In this document: piece after piece, positions 56,816 to 64,000 of the stretch
Layout: each line of letters begins with the position of its first letter
How positions within the stretch are numbered: position 1 is the stretch's first letter
Assembly: GCF_018310535.1 (NCBI RefSeq)
Contig: NZ_CP074102.1
Coordinates: 8,308,001 to 8,372,000 of the forward strand
Direction of reading: 5' to 3'
DNA length: 64,000 nucleotides
DNA from: Streptomyces mirabilis
GTDB taxonomy: Bacteria; Actinomycetota; Actinomycetes; Streptomycetales; Streptomycetaceae
Translations under genes and position numbers: made by a program
Notes under the pieces: model-generated
Told to the model about the DNA's origin: nothing
Databases searched by the model: none
Seen by the model: the letters and a program-made list of their open reading frames with translations, nothing else

Positions 56816-57730
56816 TCAGGAGGTCCCTTCGGGAGTGGCCGCCACGGGTGCTTTGAGGTCCTCGGCTTCGGGGAGTTCCTCGACGTCGACGCCGCGTACC
56901 TGGGCCAGTTCGTGCTTGAGCGCGGCGAGTTCGGCTCCGCCTGCCATGTGGTTGGTCAGCTCTTCGAGGCTGACCTCGCTGCGGGCGGCGCTGAGTTCCA
57001 TGGTGCCCAGGCGCAGCACGCTGAAGTGGTCGCCGACCATGTAGGCGTGGTGGGGGTTGTGGGTGATGAAGATGACGCCCAGGCCGCGGTCGCGGGCGGC
57101 GGCGATGTACTTCAGGACGACGCCGGACTGTTTGACGCCGAGGGCGGCGGTGGGCTCGTCGAGGATGAGGACGCGGGCGCCGAAGTACACGGCGCGGGCG
57201 ATGGCCACCGACTGGCGCTGGCCGCCGGAGAGGGTGCCGATGGGCTGGTCGAGGTCGTCGAGGACGATGCCCATGTTGCGCAGTTCCTCGTCCGCGGTCT
57301 TCTTCATGCGGTCGATGTCGAGGCGCTGGATCGGCCAGGGGCCTTTGGTCATCTCGGAGCCGAGGAAGAAGTTGCGCCACACCGGCATCAGCGGCACGGT
57401 CGCCAGGTCCTGGTAGACGGTGGCGATACCGCGGTCCAGGGCCTCGCGCGGGGTGGAGAAGCGTACGGGGGCGCCGTCGACGAGGAATTCGCCCTCGGTG
57501 TGCTGGTGCAGGCCGGAGATGATTTTGATGAGGGTGGACTTGCCGGCGCCGTTGTCGCCGAGGACGCAGGTCACCTGGCCGGGGTGGACGGCGAGGGAGA
57601 CTCCGTGCAGGGCACGGATGTTGCCGTACGCCTTCCCGGCGCTGCGCAGTTCGACGATCGGGGCGGTGCCGTCCTCGGGCGGAGCGTCCGGGAGGATGGC
57701 GCCGGCGGGTCCGGATCCGTTGGTTGTCAT
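56816..57730 (-). CDS. Sugar (inositol-type) ABC importer ATPase
   Basis: 304 residues. Walker [11 protein letters not shown], signature LSGGQRQS and Walker [13 protein letters not shown], with the switch His in FITHN. Only one ATPase domain, half the size of RbsA-type proteins, plus a ~50-residue C-terminal tail. Powers the adjacent permease. Confidence 0.9.
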   Translation of the reverse strand: MTTNGSGPAGAILPDAPPEDGTAPIVELRSAGKAYGNIRALHGVSLAVHPGQVTCVLGDNGAGKSTLIKIISGLHQHTEGEFLVDGAPVRFSTPREALDRGIATVYQDLATVPLMPVWRNFFLGSEMTKGPWPIQRLDIDRMKKTADEELRNMGIVLDDLDQPIGTLSGGQRQSVAIARAVYFGARVLILDEPTAALGVKQSGVVLKYIAAARDRGLGVIFITHNPHHAYMVGDHFSVLRLGTMELSAARSEVSLEELTNHMAGGAELAALKHELAQVRGVDVEELPEAEDLKAPVAATPEGTS

Positions 57731-57738
57731 GGGTCGGT

Positions 57739-58815
57739 TCACCTCCGGGTCGCCGCGCGGCGGACCCACAGATTGATGAGCGTGGCGCCGAGCAGCATCA
57801 CGCCGAGGAAGGCCTTGAACCAGTCGGGGTTCCAGCCCGCGTACACGATGCCCTGGTTGACCATGCCGAACATGAAGGCGCCGAAGACCGGTCCGATCGC
57901 GGAGCCGTAGCCGCCGGTGAGCAGACAGCCGCCGATCACCGCCGCGGCGATGTAGATCAGTTCCTGGCCGACGCCCTCGCCGGACTGGACGGTGTTGAAG
58001 GAGAACAGCTGGTGCATGCCGATGAACCAGGCGCCGAAGCCGACCAGCATGAACAGCGTGATCTTGGTGAAGGTGACGGGTACGCCGACCGCGCGGGCGC
58101 TGTCCTGGTTGCCGCCGACGGCGAAGATCCAGTTGCCGTACTTGGTGCGCAGCAGGACCCAGGTGGCGATGGCGGCGAAGACCAGCCACCACACGATGGT
58201 GATCTTCACCTGGACGCCGCCGACGTCGAAGGACGAGGCGAAGACCTTCTTGGCCTGGTCGAAGCCGTCCATGGTGCTGATGTCGTCGGTCGCGACGTTG
58301 CCGGTGATCAGCTTGGTCACCGCGAGGTTGACGCCTTGCAGGATCAGGAAGGTGCCGAGCGTGACCAGGAAGCTTGGTAGCCCGGTGCGGACCATCATCC
58401 AGCCGTTGAACGCGCCGACCGCCAGCGAGACGATCAGTGCGACGATCACGCCCACCCAGACGTTCATGGTCAGTTGGTAGCTGACCATGCTCGCGGTGAG
58501 CGCCGAGGTGATCACGGCGACGCCGGCCGAGAGGTCGAACTCGCCGCCGATCATCAGCAGCGCCACGGGCAGTGCCATGATCCCGATCGTCGACGACTGG
58601 TAGAGCACGGTCGCCATCGAGCTGCCGGAGCGTACCGACGGCGCGGCGATCAGGAAGAAGACGAACACCGCCACGGCGCCGAGGAAGACGCCGACCTCGG
58701 GGCGGGCGAGCAGCCGCAGCGTCAGGGAGCGCTGGGCGGTCCGGCCGTCGGTCTCCTTGGGGCCGGGGGCCGGCGGTGTGGTCACCGCCGGCTCAGCCTG
58801 CTGGGCCATGCTCAT
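57739..58815 (-). CDS. Sugar ABC importer permease
   Basis: 358 residues, about ten helices, BPD_transp_2 (RbsC/IatP) family; [20 protein letters not shown] is the characteristic loop. Its ATG overlaps the receptor gene stop codon (TGATG). Inner-membrane channel for the inositol or pentose-like substrate. Confidence 0.9.
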   Translation of the reverse strand: MSMAQQAEPAVTTPPAPGPKETDGRTAQRSLTLRLLARPEVGVFLGAVAVFVFFLIAAPSVRSGSSMATVLYQSSTIGIMALPVALLMIGGEFDLSAGVAVITSALTASMVSYQLTMNVWVGVIVALIVSLAVGAFNGWMMVRTGLPSFLVTLGTFLILQGVNLAVTKLITGNVATDDISTMDGFDQAKKVFASSFDVGGVQVKITIVWWLVFAAIATWVLLRTKYGNWIFAVGGNQDSARAVGVPVTFTKITLFMLVGFGAWFIGMHQLFSFNTVQSGEGVGQELIYIAAAVIGGCLLTGGYGSAIGPVFGAFMFGMVNQGIVYAGWNPDWFKAFLGVMLLGATLINLWVRRAATRR

Positions 58816-59834
58816 CACCGGGTGCCCTTCGCGGCGAACTGGGCGACGGCGTCGACGTTGGACTTGTCGACGAAGGCCGGGCCCGTCAGGATCGGCTGCT
58901 CCCCGCCGCCGCTGTAGTTGCCGTTCGTCTTGTAGAGCCACAGCGAGTCGACGGCCAGGTAGCCCTGCAGGTACGGCTGCTGGTCGACCGCGAACTGGAT
59001 CGTGCCCTTGCTGATGGCGCCGGTCAGGTCCTTGTTGAGGTCGAACGTGGCGATCTTCGCCTTGCTGCCGGCGTCGCCCAGCGACTGCACCGCGGTCAGG
59101 GCGTACGGGGCGCCGAGGGTGACCACGTAGTCGATCGCGCTGTCCTGCTTGAGCTTGGCGGTGATCGTCGACTTCACGGACGGCATGTCGGTGCCGTTGA
59201 CGTACAGCGTCTCCGTCTTGCCGCTGAAGGTCTTCTTCACGCCGTCGCAGCGCTGGGTGAGTCCGATGTTGCCCTGCTCCTGGATCACACAGACGGCCTT
59301 CTTCGCGCCCTCCGAGTTCAGCCTCTTGCCCAGCGCCTCACCCGCCACCGTCTCGTCCTGGCCGAAGAACTCCATCAGGCCCAGCTTCTGCCAGTCGCTG
59401 ACGCCCGAGTTGAGGCCGACCACCGGGATCTTGGCCGACGTCGCCTTGCTCACGACGTCCTTCATGGCGTCCGGCTTGGCGAGGGTGATCGCGATGCCGT
59501 CGACCTTCTGGTCGATGGCGTTCTGGACCAGGTTGGCCTGGTTGCCCGCGTTCGGGTCGGCGGAGTAGATCAGCTTGACGTTGTCCTTGGCGGCCGCGGC
59601 CTCGGCGCCCTTGCGGACGATGTCCCAGAACGTGTCGCCGGGTGCCTGGTGGGTGACCAGCGCGACCGTCATGCGGGGCGTGCCGGCCTTGCCGGCCGAC
59701 ACCGCCGCCCCGCTCTCCTCGGACTTCTTTCCGCCGGAGCTGCTGGAGCAGCCGGCTATGAGCAGCATGGATGCCGCTGCGGTCGCGACGAGCGGGGCGA
59801 TTCTGCGGGTACGGGGGTGAAACGTGCGGTCCAT
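58815..59834 (-). CDS. Sugar-binding lipoprotein receptor (IbpA-like)
   Basis: 339 residues. Lipobox LIAGC after a basic and hydrophobic signal; Periplasmic_BP 4/1 domain with MTVALVTHQAPGDTFWDIVR, ADPNAGNQANLVQNAIDQKV and VDGIAITLAKPDA. Captures sugar outside and delivers it to the permease. First gene of a four-gene minus-strand operon, divergent from iolC; inositol is inferred from context. Confidence 0.9.
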   Translation of the reverse strand: MDRTFHPRTRRIAPLVATAAASMLLIAGCSSSSGGKKSEESGAAVSAGKAGTPRMTVALVTHQAPGDTFWDIVRKGAEAAAAKDNVKLIYSADPNAGNQANLVQNAIDQKVDGIAITLAKPDAMKDVVSKATSAKIPVVGLNSGVSDWQKLGLMEFFGQDETVAGEALGKRLNSEGAKKAVCVIQEQGNIGLTQRCDGVKKTFSGKTETLYVNGTDMPSVKSTITAKLKQDSAIDYVVTLGAPYALTAVQSLGDAGSKAKIATFDLNKDLTGAISKGTIQFAVDQQPYLQGYLAVDSLWLYKTNGNYSGGGEQPILTGPAFVDKSNVDAVAQFAAKGTR

Positions 59835-59982
59835 CTTTCCAGCACCTCACTGTGCGACAGGGGAAAGGGAACGGGACGGCGCCGGGGCGCTGGGCCCGTG
59901 CGGGGCTCGGACAGGACGTCCGGGTCGATGCGGGTGACGCGGCTGCTTCGTTGGGACGGGATACAAGTCCCTGACACACCCC

Positions 59983-60050
59983 CCTGTCAATACTTTGTTA
60001 AGACATCATTTCCTGATCAGGTCCGAATGTCAGTACAAAGTCTTGACAGG
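59983..60050. promoter_or_regulatory. Symmetric divergent promoter/operator of iol and transporter operons
   Basis: CCTGTCAATACTTTG (59,983-59,997) and CAAAGTCTTGACAGG (60,036-60,050) form a large inverted repeat with one mismatch. Each arm contains a TTGACA -35 box: on the plus strand with TACACC 18 bp on, on the minus strand with TTGTAT 18 bp on. A regulator on the arms would control both directions at once. No IolR-type regulator gene is in the window. Confidence 0.7.
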
Positions 60051-60126
60051 GGAGGGCCATGGGTCCTACACCTAAGAGGCACCGGGCGCCCCGTTGCCCG
60101 CATCCCACGCATCAGGAGCGTCACGC

Positions 60127-61098
60127 ATGCCTGAGTCCGCTGAATCCTTCGACGCCGAATCCCTCGACGTCATCACCATGGGACGCATCGGCGTCGATCT
60201 GTATCCGCTGCAGACGGGTGTGCCGCTCGCGCAGGTCGAGTCCTTCGGGAAGTTCCTCGGCGGCTCGGCGGCCAACGTCGCGGTGGCCGCCGCCCGCCTC
60301 GGCCGGTCCACCGCGGTGATCACCCGCACCGGACAGGACCCCTTCGGCACCTATCTCCACCAGGCGCTCAAGGAGTTCGGCGTCGACGACCGCTGGGTCA
60401 CGCCCGTCGACGCCTACCCCACGCCGATCACGTTCTGCGAGATCTTCCCGCCGGACGACTTCCCGCTCTACTTCTACCGGCGGCCCAAGGCACCCGACCT
60501 GGAGATCCGGACCGACGAGCTGGACTTCTTCGCGATCCGCGCGGCCCGCATCTTCTGGATCACCGGCACCGGCCTGAGCGAGGAGCCCAGCCGCTCCGCC
60601 ACACTCGCCGCGCTGAAGGCGCGTGCCAAGTCCGGCACCACCGTCTTCGACCTCGACTGGCGGCCCATGTTCTGGACGGACCCGGACGAGGCACGCCCGT
60701 ACTATGCCGAGGCCCTGCGCCACGCCACCGTCGCCGTGGGCAACCTGGACGAGTGCGAGATCGCCACCGGCGTACGCGAACCCCGCGCGTGCGCCGAAGC
60801 CCTGCTGGCGGCCGGTGTGGAACTCGCCGTCGTCAAACAGGGCCCCAAGGGGGTCCTGGCCGTCCACCGCGACGGCACCGTCGCCGAGGTCCCGCCCGTC
60901 CCGGTGGAGGTCGTCAACGGCCTCGGCGCCGGAGACGCGTTCGGCGGCTCGCTCTGCCACGGTCTGCTGTCCGGCTGGGAGCTGGAGAAGACCATCCGGT
61001 ACGCCAACGCGGCCGGCGCGCTCGTCGCCTCCCGTCTCGCCTGCTCCTCCGCGATGCCCACCGAGTCCGAGGTCGAGGACCTCCTCGCGCGCGGCTGA
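60127..61098 (+). CDS. iolC: 5-dehydro-2-deoxygluconokinase
   Basis: 323 residues, PfkB/ribokinase family. GKFLGGSAANVAVAAARLGR at the front, FYRRPKAPDLEI (inositol-specific) and NGLGAGDAFGGSL with the catalytic Asp. Phosphorylates 5-dehydro-2-deoxy-D-gluconate in myo-inositol breakdown. ATG after GGAG; first gene of the plus operon. Confidence 0.9.
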   Translation: MPESAESFDAESLDVITMGRIGVDLYPLQTGVPLAQVESFGKFLGGSAANVAVAAARLGRSTAVITRTGQDPFGTYLHQALKEFGVDDRWVTPVDAYPTPITFCEIFPPDDFPLYFYRRPKAPDLEIRTDELDFFAIRAARIFWITGTGLSEEPSRSATLAALKARAKSGTTVFDLDWRPMFWTDPDEARPYYAEALRHATVAVGNLDECEIATGVREPRACAEALLAAGVELAVVKQGPKGVLAVHRDGTVAEVPPVPVEVVNGLGAGDAFGGSLCHGLLSGWELEKTIRYANAAGALVASRLACSSAMPTESEVEDLLARG

Positions 61099-61127
61099 CC
61101 GACGCCACCCCCTGAACGGAGCCTGTC

Positions 61128-62006
61128 TTGAGCATCAGCATCCCCGACCTCGCCACGGTGCGCGCCCGGCATCCGGAGGCCATCGCCGAAGCGGCCGCCC
61201 GCCGGGTCCGCCGCCCGCTGATCGGCGACAGCGGCCGCCTGATGATCGTGGCCGCGGACCACCCCGCACGCGGCGCCCTCGGCGTCGGCGAGCACCGCCT
61301 GGCCATGGCCAACCGCGCCGACCTCCTCGAACGCCTCTGCGTCGCGCTGGCCCGGCCCGGGGTGGACGGGGTGCTCGCCACCGCCGACATCCTGGAGGAC
61401 CTGCTGCTCCTGGGCGTTCTGGAGAACAAGGTCGTGATGGGCTCCATGAACCGCGGCGGCCTGTCCGGCGCGTCCTTCGAGATGGACGACCGCTTCACCG
61501 GCCACCGAGCCGCGGACATCGAGCGGCTGCGCTTCGACGCCGGAAAGCTGCTGGTGCGCATCGACTACGACGACCCGGGCTCCCTGGAGACCCTGCAGAC
61601 CACCGCGCGCGCCATCGACGACATGGCCGCCCGCCGACTGCCCCTGTTCGTCGAGCCGTTCATATCCCGCCGGGTGGACGGCAAGGTCCGCAACGACCTG
61701 AGCTCCGAGGCCGTCACCCGGTCCATCGCCATCGCCTCCGGCCTCGGTGGCACCTCGGCCTACACCTGGCTCAAGCTCCCGGTCACCGACGACCCCGACG
61801 ACATGGCCGAGGTGCTGGAGGCCTCCACCCTGCCGGCCGTACTGCTCGGCGGCGAGGTCGGCGGCGACCAGGAGGGCGCGTACGAGAGATGGCGCAAGGC
61901 CCTGCGGCTGCCCACCGTCCAGGGCATGGTCGTGGGCCGCTCGCTGCTCTACCCCGCCGAGGGCAGCGTGGAGACCGCGGTGGACACCGCGGTCGGACTG
62001 CTCTGA
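61128..62006 (+). CDS. Cgl0159-type (beta/alpha)8 aldolase-like protein
   Basis: 292 residues from TTG after GGAG. LMIVAADHPARGALGVGEHR, then VMGSMNRGGLSGASFEMDDR and SGLGGTSAYTWLKLPV; Lys of the last motif may form the Schiff base. Resembles the actinobacterial Cgl0159 family found in iol clusters; it probably cleaves the phosphorylated product (IolJ role). Confidence 0.8.
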   Translation: MSISIPDLATVRARHPEAIAEAAARRVRRPLIGDSGRLMIVAADHPARGALGVGEHRLAMANRADLLERLCVALARPGVDGVLATADILEDLLLLGVLENKVVMGSMNRGGLSGASFEMDDRFTGHRAADIERLRFDAGKLLVRIDYDDPGSLETLQTTARAIDDMAARRLPLFVEPFISRRVDGKVRNDLSSEAVTRSIAIASGLGGTSAYTWLKLPVTDDPDDMAEVLEASTLPAVLLGGEVGGDQEGAYERWRKALRLPTVQGMVVGRSLLYPAEGSVETAVDTAVGLL

Positions 62007-62076
62007 CTCCCCCCGCCCGCGCCGACTCGCCGCCTCCCGAAGGCCCGCTCTGATTCCCGTAGAGGAGCCACTCCCG

Positions 62077-62961
62077 ATGACCACCACGCACCATCTGCCC
62101 GCGGGCAAGGCCGCCGCCGACGTCTACGCCGTGGACGTCAGTCCCGAGTCGGCCGGCTGGGGCCACTCCAGCCTGCGGGTGCTCGACCTGCCCGCCGGCG
62201 GCTGGCACGCCTTCGACACCGGCGACAGCGAGTGGATCGTGCTCCCGCTCTCGGGCGGCTGCACCGTCGCGGTCGGCGGCGATACGTTCCGGCTCGCCGG
62301 GCGGGAGAGCGTCTTCAGCGGGGTGAGCGACTTCGCGTACGTGCCCCGCGACGCCCAGGTCTCGATCGCCTCGCGCGACGGCGGCAGGTTCGCGCTCACC
62401 GGCGCCCGCTGCACCCGCCGGCTGCCCGCCCGCTACGGGCCCGCCTCCTGCGTCCCGGTCGAACTGCGCGGCACCGGCTCCTGCTCCCGCCAGGTCAACA
62501 ACTTCGGCGCGGCCGGGGTCTTCGAGTGCGACAAGCTGATCGCCGTCGAGGTGATCACCCCCGGTGGCAACTGGTCCTCCTTCCCGCCGCACAAGCACGA
62601 CGAACACCGGCCCGGCGAGGAGTCCGAACTCGAGGAGATCTACTACTTCGAGTTCGCCCCGCACGAGGGCACGCCCGGCCTCGGCTACCAGCGCGTCTCG
62701 CCCTCGGGCCACGGCGCCAACACCGATGTGCTGGCGGAGGTGCGCGACGGTGACGTCGTCCTCATCCCCGACGGCTGGCACGGGCCGTCCATGGCCGTGC
62801 CCGGCCACGACATGTACTACCTCAACGTCATGGCCGGCCCCGGCACCGACCGCGCCTGGCTGATCTGCGACCACCCCGACCACGCCTGGATCCGTGACAC
62901 CTGGCCGGAGCGGCCGGTCGACCCCCGCCTGCCCCTCTACACCGCCCCCGAGAGGTCCTGA
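62077..62961 (+). CDS. iolB: 5-deoxy-glucuronate isomerase
   Basis: 294 residues, bicupin. ECDKLIAVEVITPGGNWSSF then PPHKHDEH with metal ligands, and EIYYFEF, VLIPDGWHGPSMAVPGHDMY, YLNVMAG. Converts 5-deoxyglucuronate to 2-deoxy-5-keto-gluconate. ATG after AGAGGAG; its stop overlaps iolD. Confidence 0.95.
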   Translation: MTTTHHLPAGKAAADVYAVDVSPESAGWGHSSLRVLDLPAGGWHAFDTGDSEWIVLPLSGGCTVAVGGDTFRLAGRESVFSGVSDFAYVPRDAQVSIASRDGGRFALTGARCTRRLPARYGPASCVPVELRGTGSCSRQVNNFGAAGVFECDKLIAVEVITPGGNWSSFPPHKHDEHRPGEESELEEIYYFEFAPHEGTPGLGYQRVSPSGHGANTDVLAEVRDGDVVLIPDGWHGPSMAVPGHDMYYLNVMAGPGTDRAWLICDHPDHAWIRDTWPERPVDPRLPLYTAPERS

Positions 62962-64000
62962 TGAGCACCACCACCCGTCGCCTGACGACAGCCCAGGCGC
63001 TGGTGCGCTTCCTGTCCGCGCAGTACAGCGAGCGCGACGGCGTACGCCACCGGCTGATCGCCGGCACCTGGGGCATCTTCGGCCACGGCAATGTGGCGGG
63101 CATCGGCCAGGCCCTCCTGGAGGCCGGCGAGGACACCATGCCCTTCCACCAGGGCCGCAACGAACAGTCCATGGTGCACGCGGCGGTCGGCTACGCCCGC
63201 CAGCGGAGCCGCCTCTCCGCGCAGGCCGTGACCACGTCCATCGGCCCCGGCGCCACCAACCTCGTCACCGGCGCCGCCCTCGCGACGATCAACCGCCTGC
63301 CCGTACTGCTGCTGCCCGGCGACTACTTCGCGACGCGCTCCGCCGACCCCCTGCTCCAGCAGCTGGAACACCCCGTCGAGGCCGATGTCTCCGTCAACGA
63401 CACACTGCGCCCGGTCTCCCGCTATTTTGACCGGATCACCCGCCCGGAGATGCTGATCCCGGCCGCGCTCAACGCGATGCGGGTGCTGGCCGACCCGGCC
63501 GACACCGGTGCCGTCACCCTCTCCCTGCCGCAGGACGTGCAGGCGGAGGCGTACGACTGGCCGGAGGAGTTCTTCGCCGAGCGCGTCTGGCGCGTACGCC
63601 GTCCCGCCCCCGATCCGTTGGAACTCGCCGATGCCGTACGGGCGATCCGCGCCGCCGAGCGCCCCCTGATCGTCGCCGGCGGGGGAGCGCACCACAGCGA
63701 GGCCGAGGAAGCGCTCAAGGCCCTGGTCGACGCCACCGGCATCCCGGTCGCCTCCACCCAGGCGGGCAAGGGCTCGCTGCGTCACGACCACCCCGCCGAC
63801 CTCGGCGGCATCGGCCACACCGGCACCGCGGTCTGCGACGACATCGCCCGCACCGCCGACCTGATCATCGGGGTCGGCACTCGCTACACGGACTTCACCA
63901 CCGCCTCGAACACGCTGTTCCAGCAGCCGGGCGTCCGCTTCGTCAACCTCAACATCACCGCCTTCGACGCCCACAAGCTCGCCGCCCGGCCGCTGATCGC
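62961..64000 (+). CDS. iolD: 3D-trihydroxycyclohexane-1,2-dione hydrolase (5' part)
   Basis: ATG overlaps the iolB stop (TGATG). The 346 codons in view encode a ThDP enzyme: IAGTWGIFGHGNVAGIGQAL, GRNEQSMVHAAVGYARQ (ThDP Glu), SIGPGATNLVTGAALATINR and ADLIIGVGTRYTDFTTAS in the central domain. Hydrolytic ring-opening step of inositol catabolism. The gene runs beyond the window. Confidence 0.95.
   Translation, partial: MSTTTRRLTTAQALVRFLSAQYSERDGVRHRLIAGTWGIFGHGNVAGIGQALLEAGEDTMPFHQGRNEQSMVHAAVGYARQRSRLSAQAVTTSIGPGATNLVTGAALATINRLPVLLLPGDYFATRSADPLLQQLEHPVEADVSVNDTLRPVSRYFDRITRPEMLIPAALNAMRVLADPADTGAVTLSLPQDVQAEAYDWPEEFFAERVWRVRRPAPDPLELADAVRAIRAAERPLIVAGGGAHHSEAEEALKALVDATGIPVASTQAGKGSLRHDHPADLGGIGHTGTAVCDDIARTADLIIGVGTRYTDFTTASNTLFQQPGVRFVNLNITAFDAHKLAARPLI

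Overview
The window is chromosomal DNA from a high-GC actinomycete, almost certainly a Streptomyces. Nearly every gene has G or C at third codon positions. The protein families (second DnaE, second IF-1, DUF305/DUF6153 pair, KimA-like transporter, actinobacterial iol cluster with a Cgl0159-type aldolase) and the many IS relics are typical of that genus. No rRNA, tRNA or CRISPR array was seen.

Bases 1-18,900 are an accessory, IS-worn zone. A DnaE-type polymerase is translationally coupled to a small zinc-ribbon protein. It is followed by a compact operon with its own promoter: a 17-residue leader ORF, a hairpin touching the next ribosome binding site, a GNAT acetyltransferase and a second IF-1, closed by a perfect 16-bp terminator. 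Then come fragments of at least five transposase types, a broken PP2C phosphatase, several orphan membrane proteins and a secreted polysaccharide deacetylase. An intact IS4-family element (1,796 bp, 38-bp terminal repeats, 10-bp target duplication) sits inside orfB of an IS3-family element.

Bases 19,000-27,000 hold regulator/target pairs: MarR with a DUF3533-like exporter, LysR with a short-chain epimerase, TetR with a 14-TM drug exporter, and two secreted or membrane proteins of the DUF305 and DUF6153 type.

Bases 27,000-39,900 form a potassium island: a full KdpD sensor kinase, an orphan DUF4118 membrane protein, a KimA-like K+ importer, a 27-residue membrane peptide, kdpF-A-B-C and kdpE. 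The kdpD copy beside kdpE is destroyed. It has an amber stop, keeps only the N-terminal domain, and is followed by shuffled and inverted pieces of the rest of kdpD. GTCAA direct repeats spaced 11 bp apart occur upstream of three potassium transcription units and look like a shared regulator site.

Bases 39,900-55,700 are catabolic and redox genes with local regulators: GntR with VOC/NAD-binding proteins, PucR with a Baeyer-Villiger-type monooxygenase, HxlR with a thioesterase, a cysteine hydrolase and a dihydrolipoyl dehydrogenase, an alcohol dehydrogenase, a HIT protein, acyl-CoA dehydrogenase/CoA transferase with a TetR, a broken SDR and an aldehyde dehydrogenase tail. Three copies of a small palindromic repeat lie here, each at a gene 3' end and supplying TAG stop codons.

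Bases 55,900-64,000 are an inositol locus. A TIM-barrel isomerase and an ABC importer (ATPase, permease, lipoprotein receptor) diverge from iolC, a Cgl0159-type aldolase, iolB and iolD (cut by the window end). The two units share a symmetric operator/promoter.
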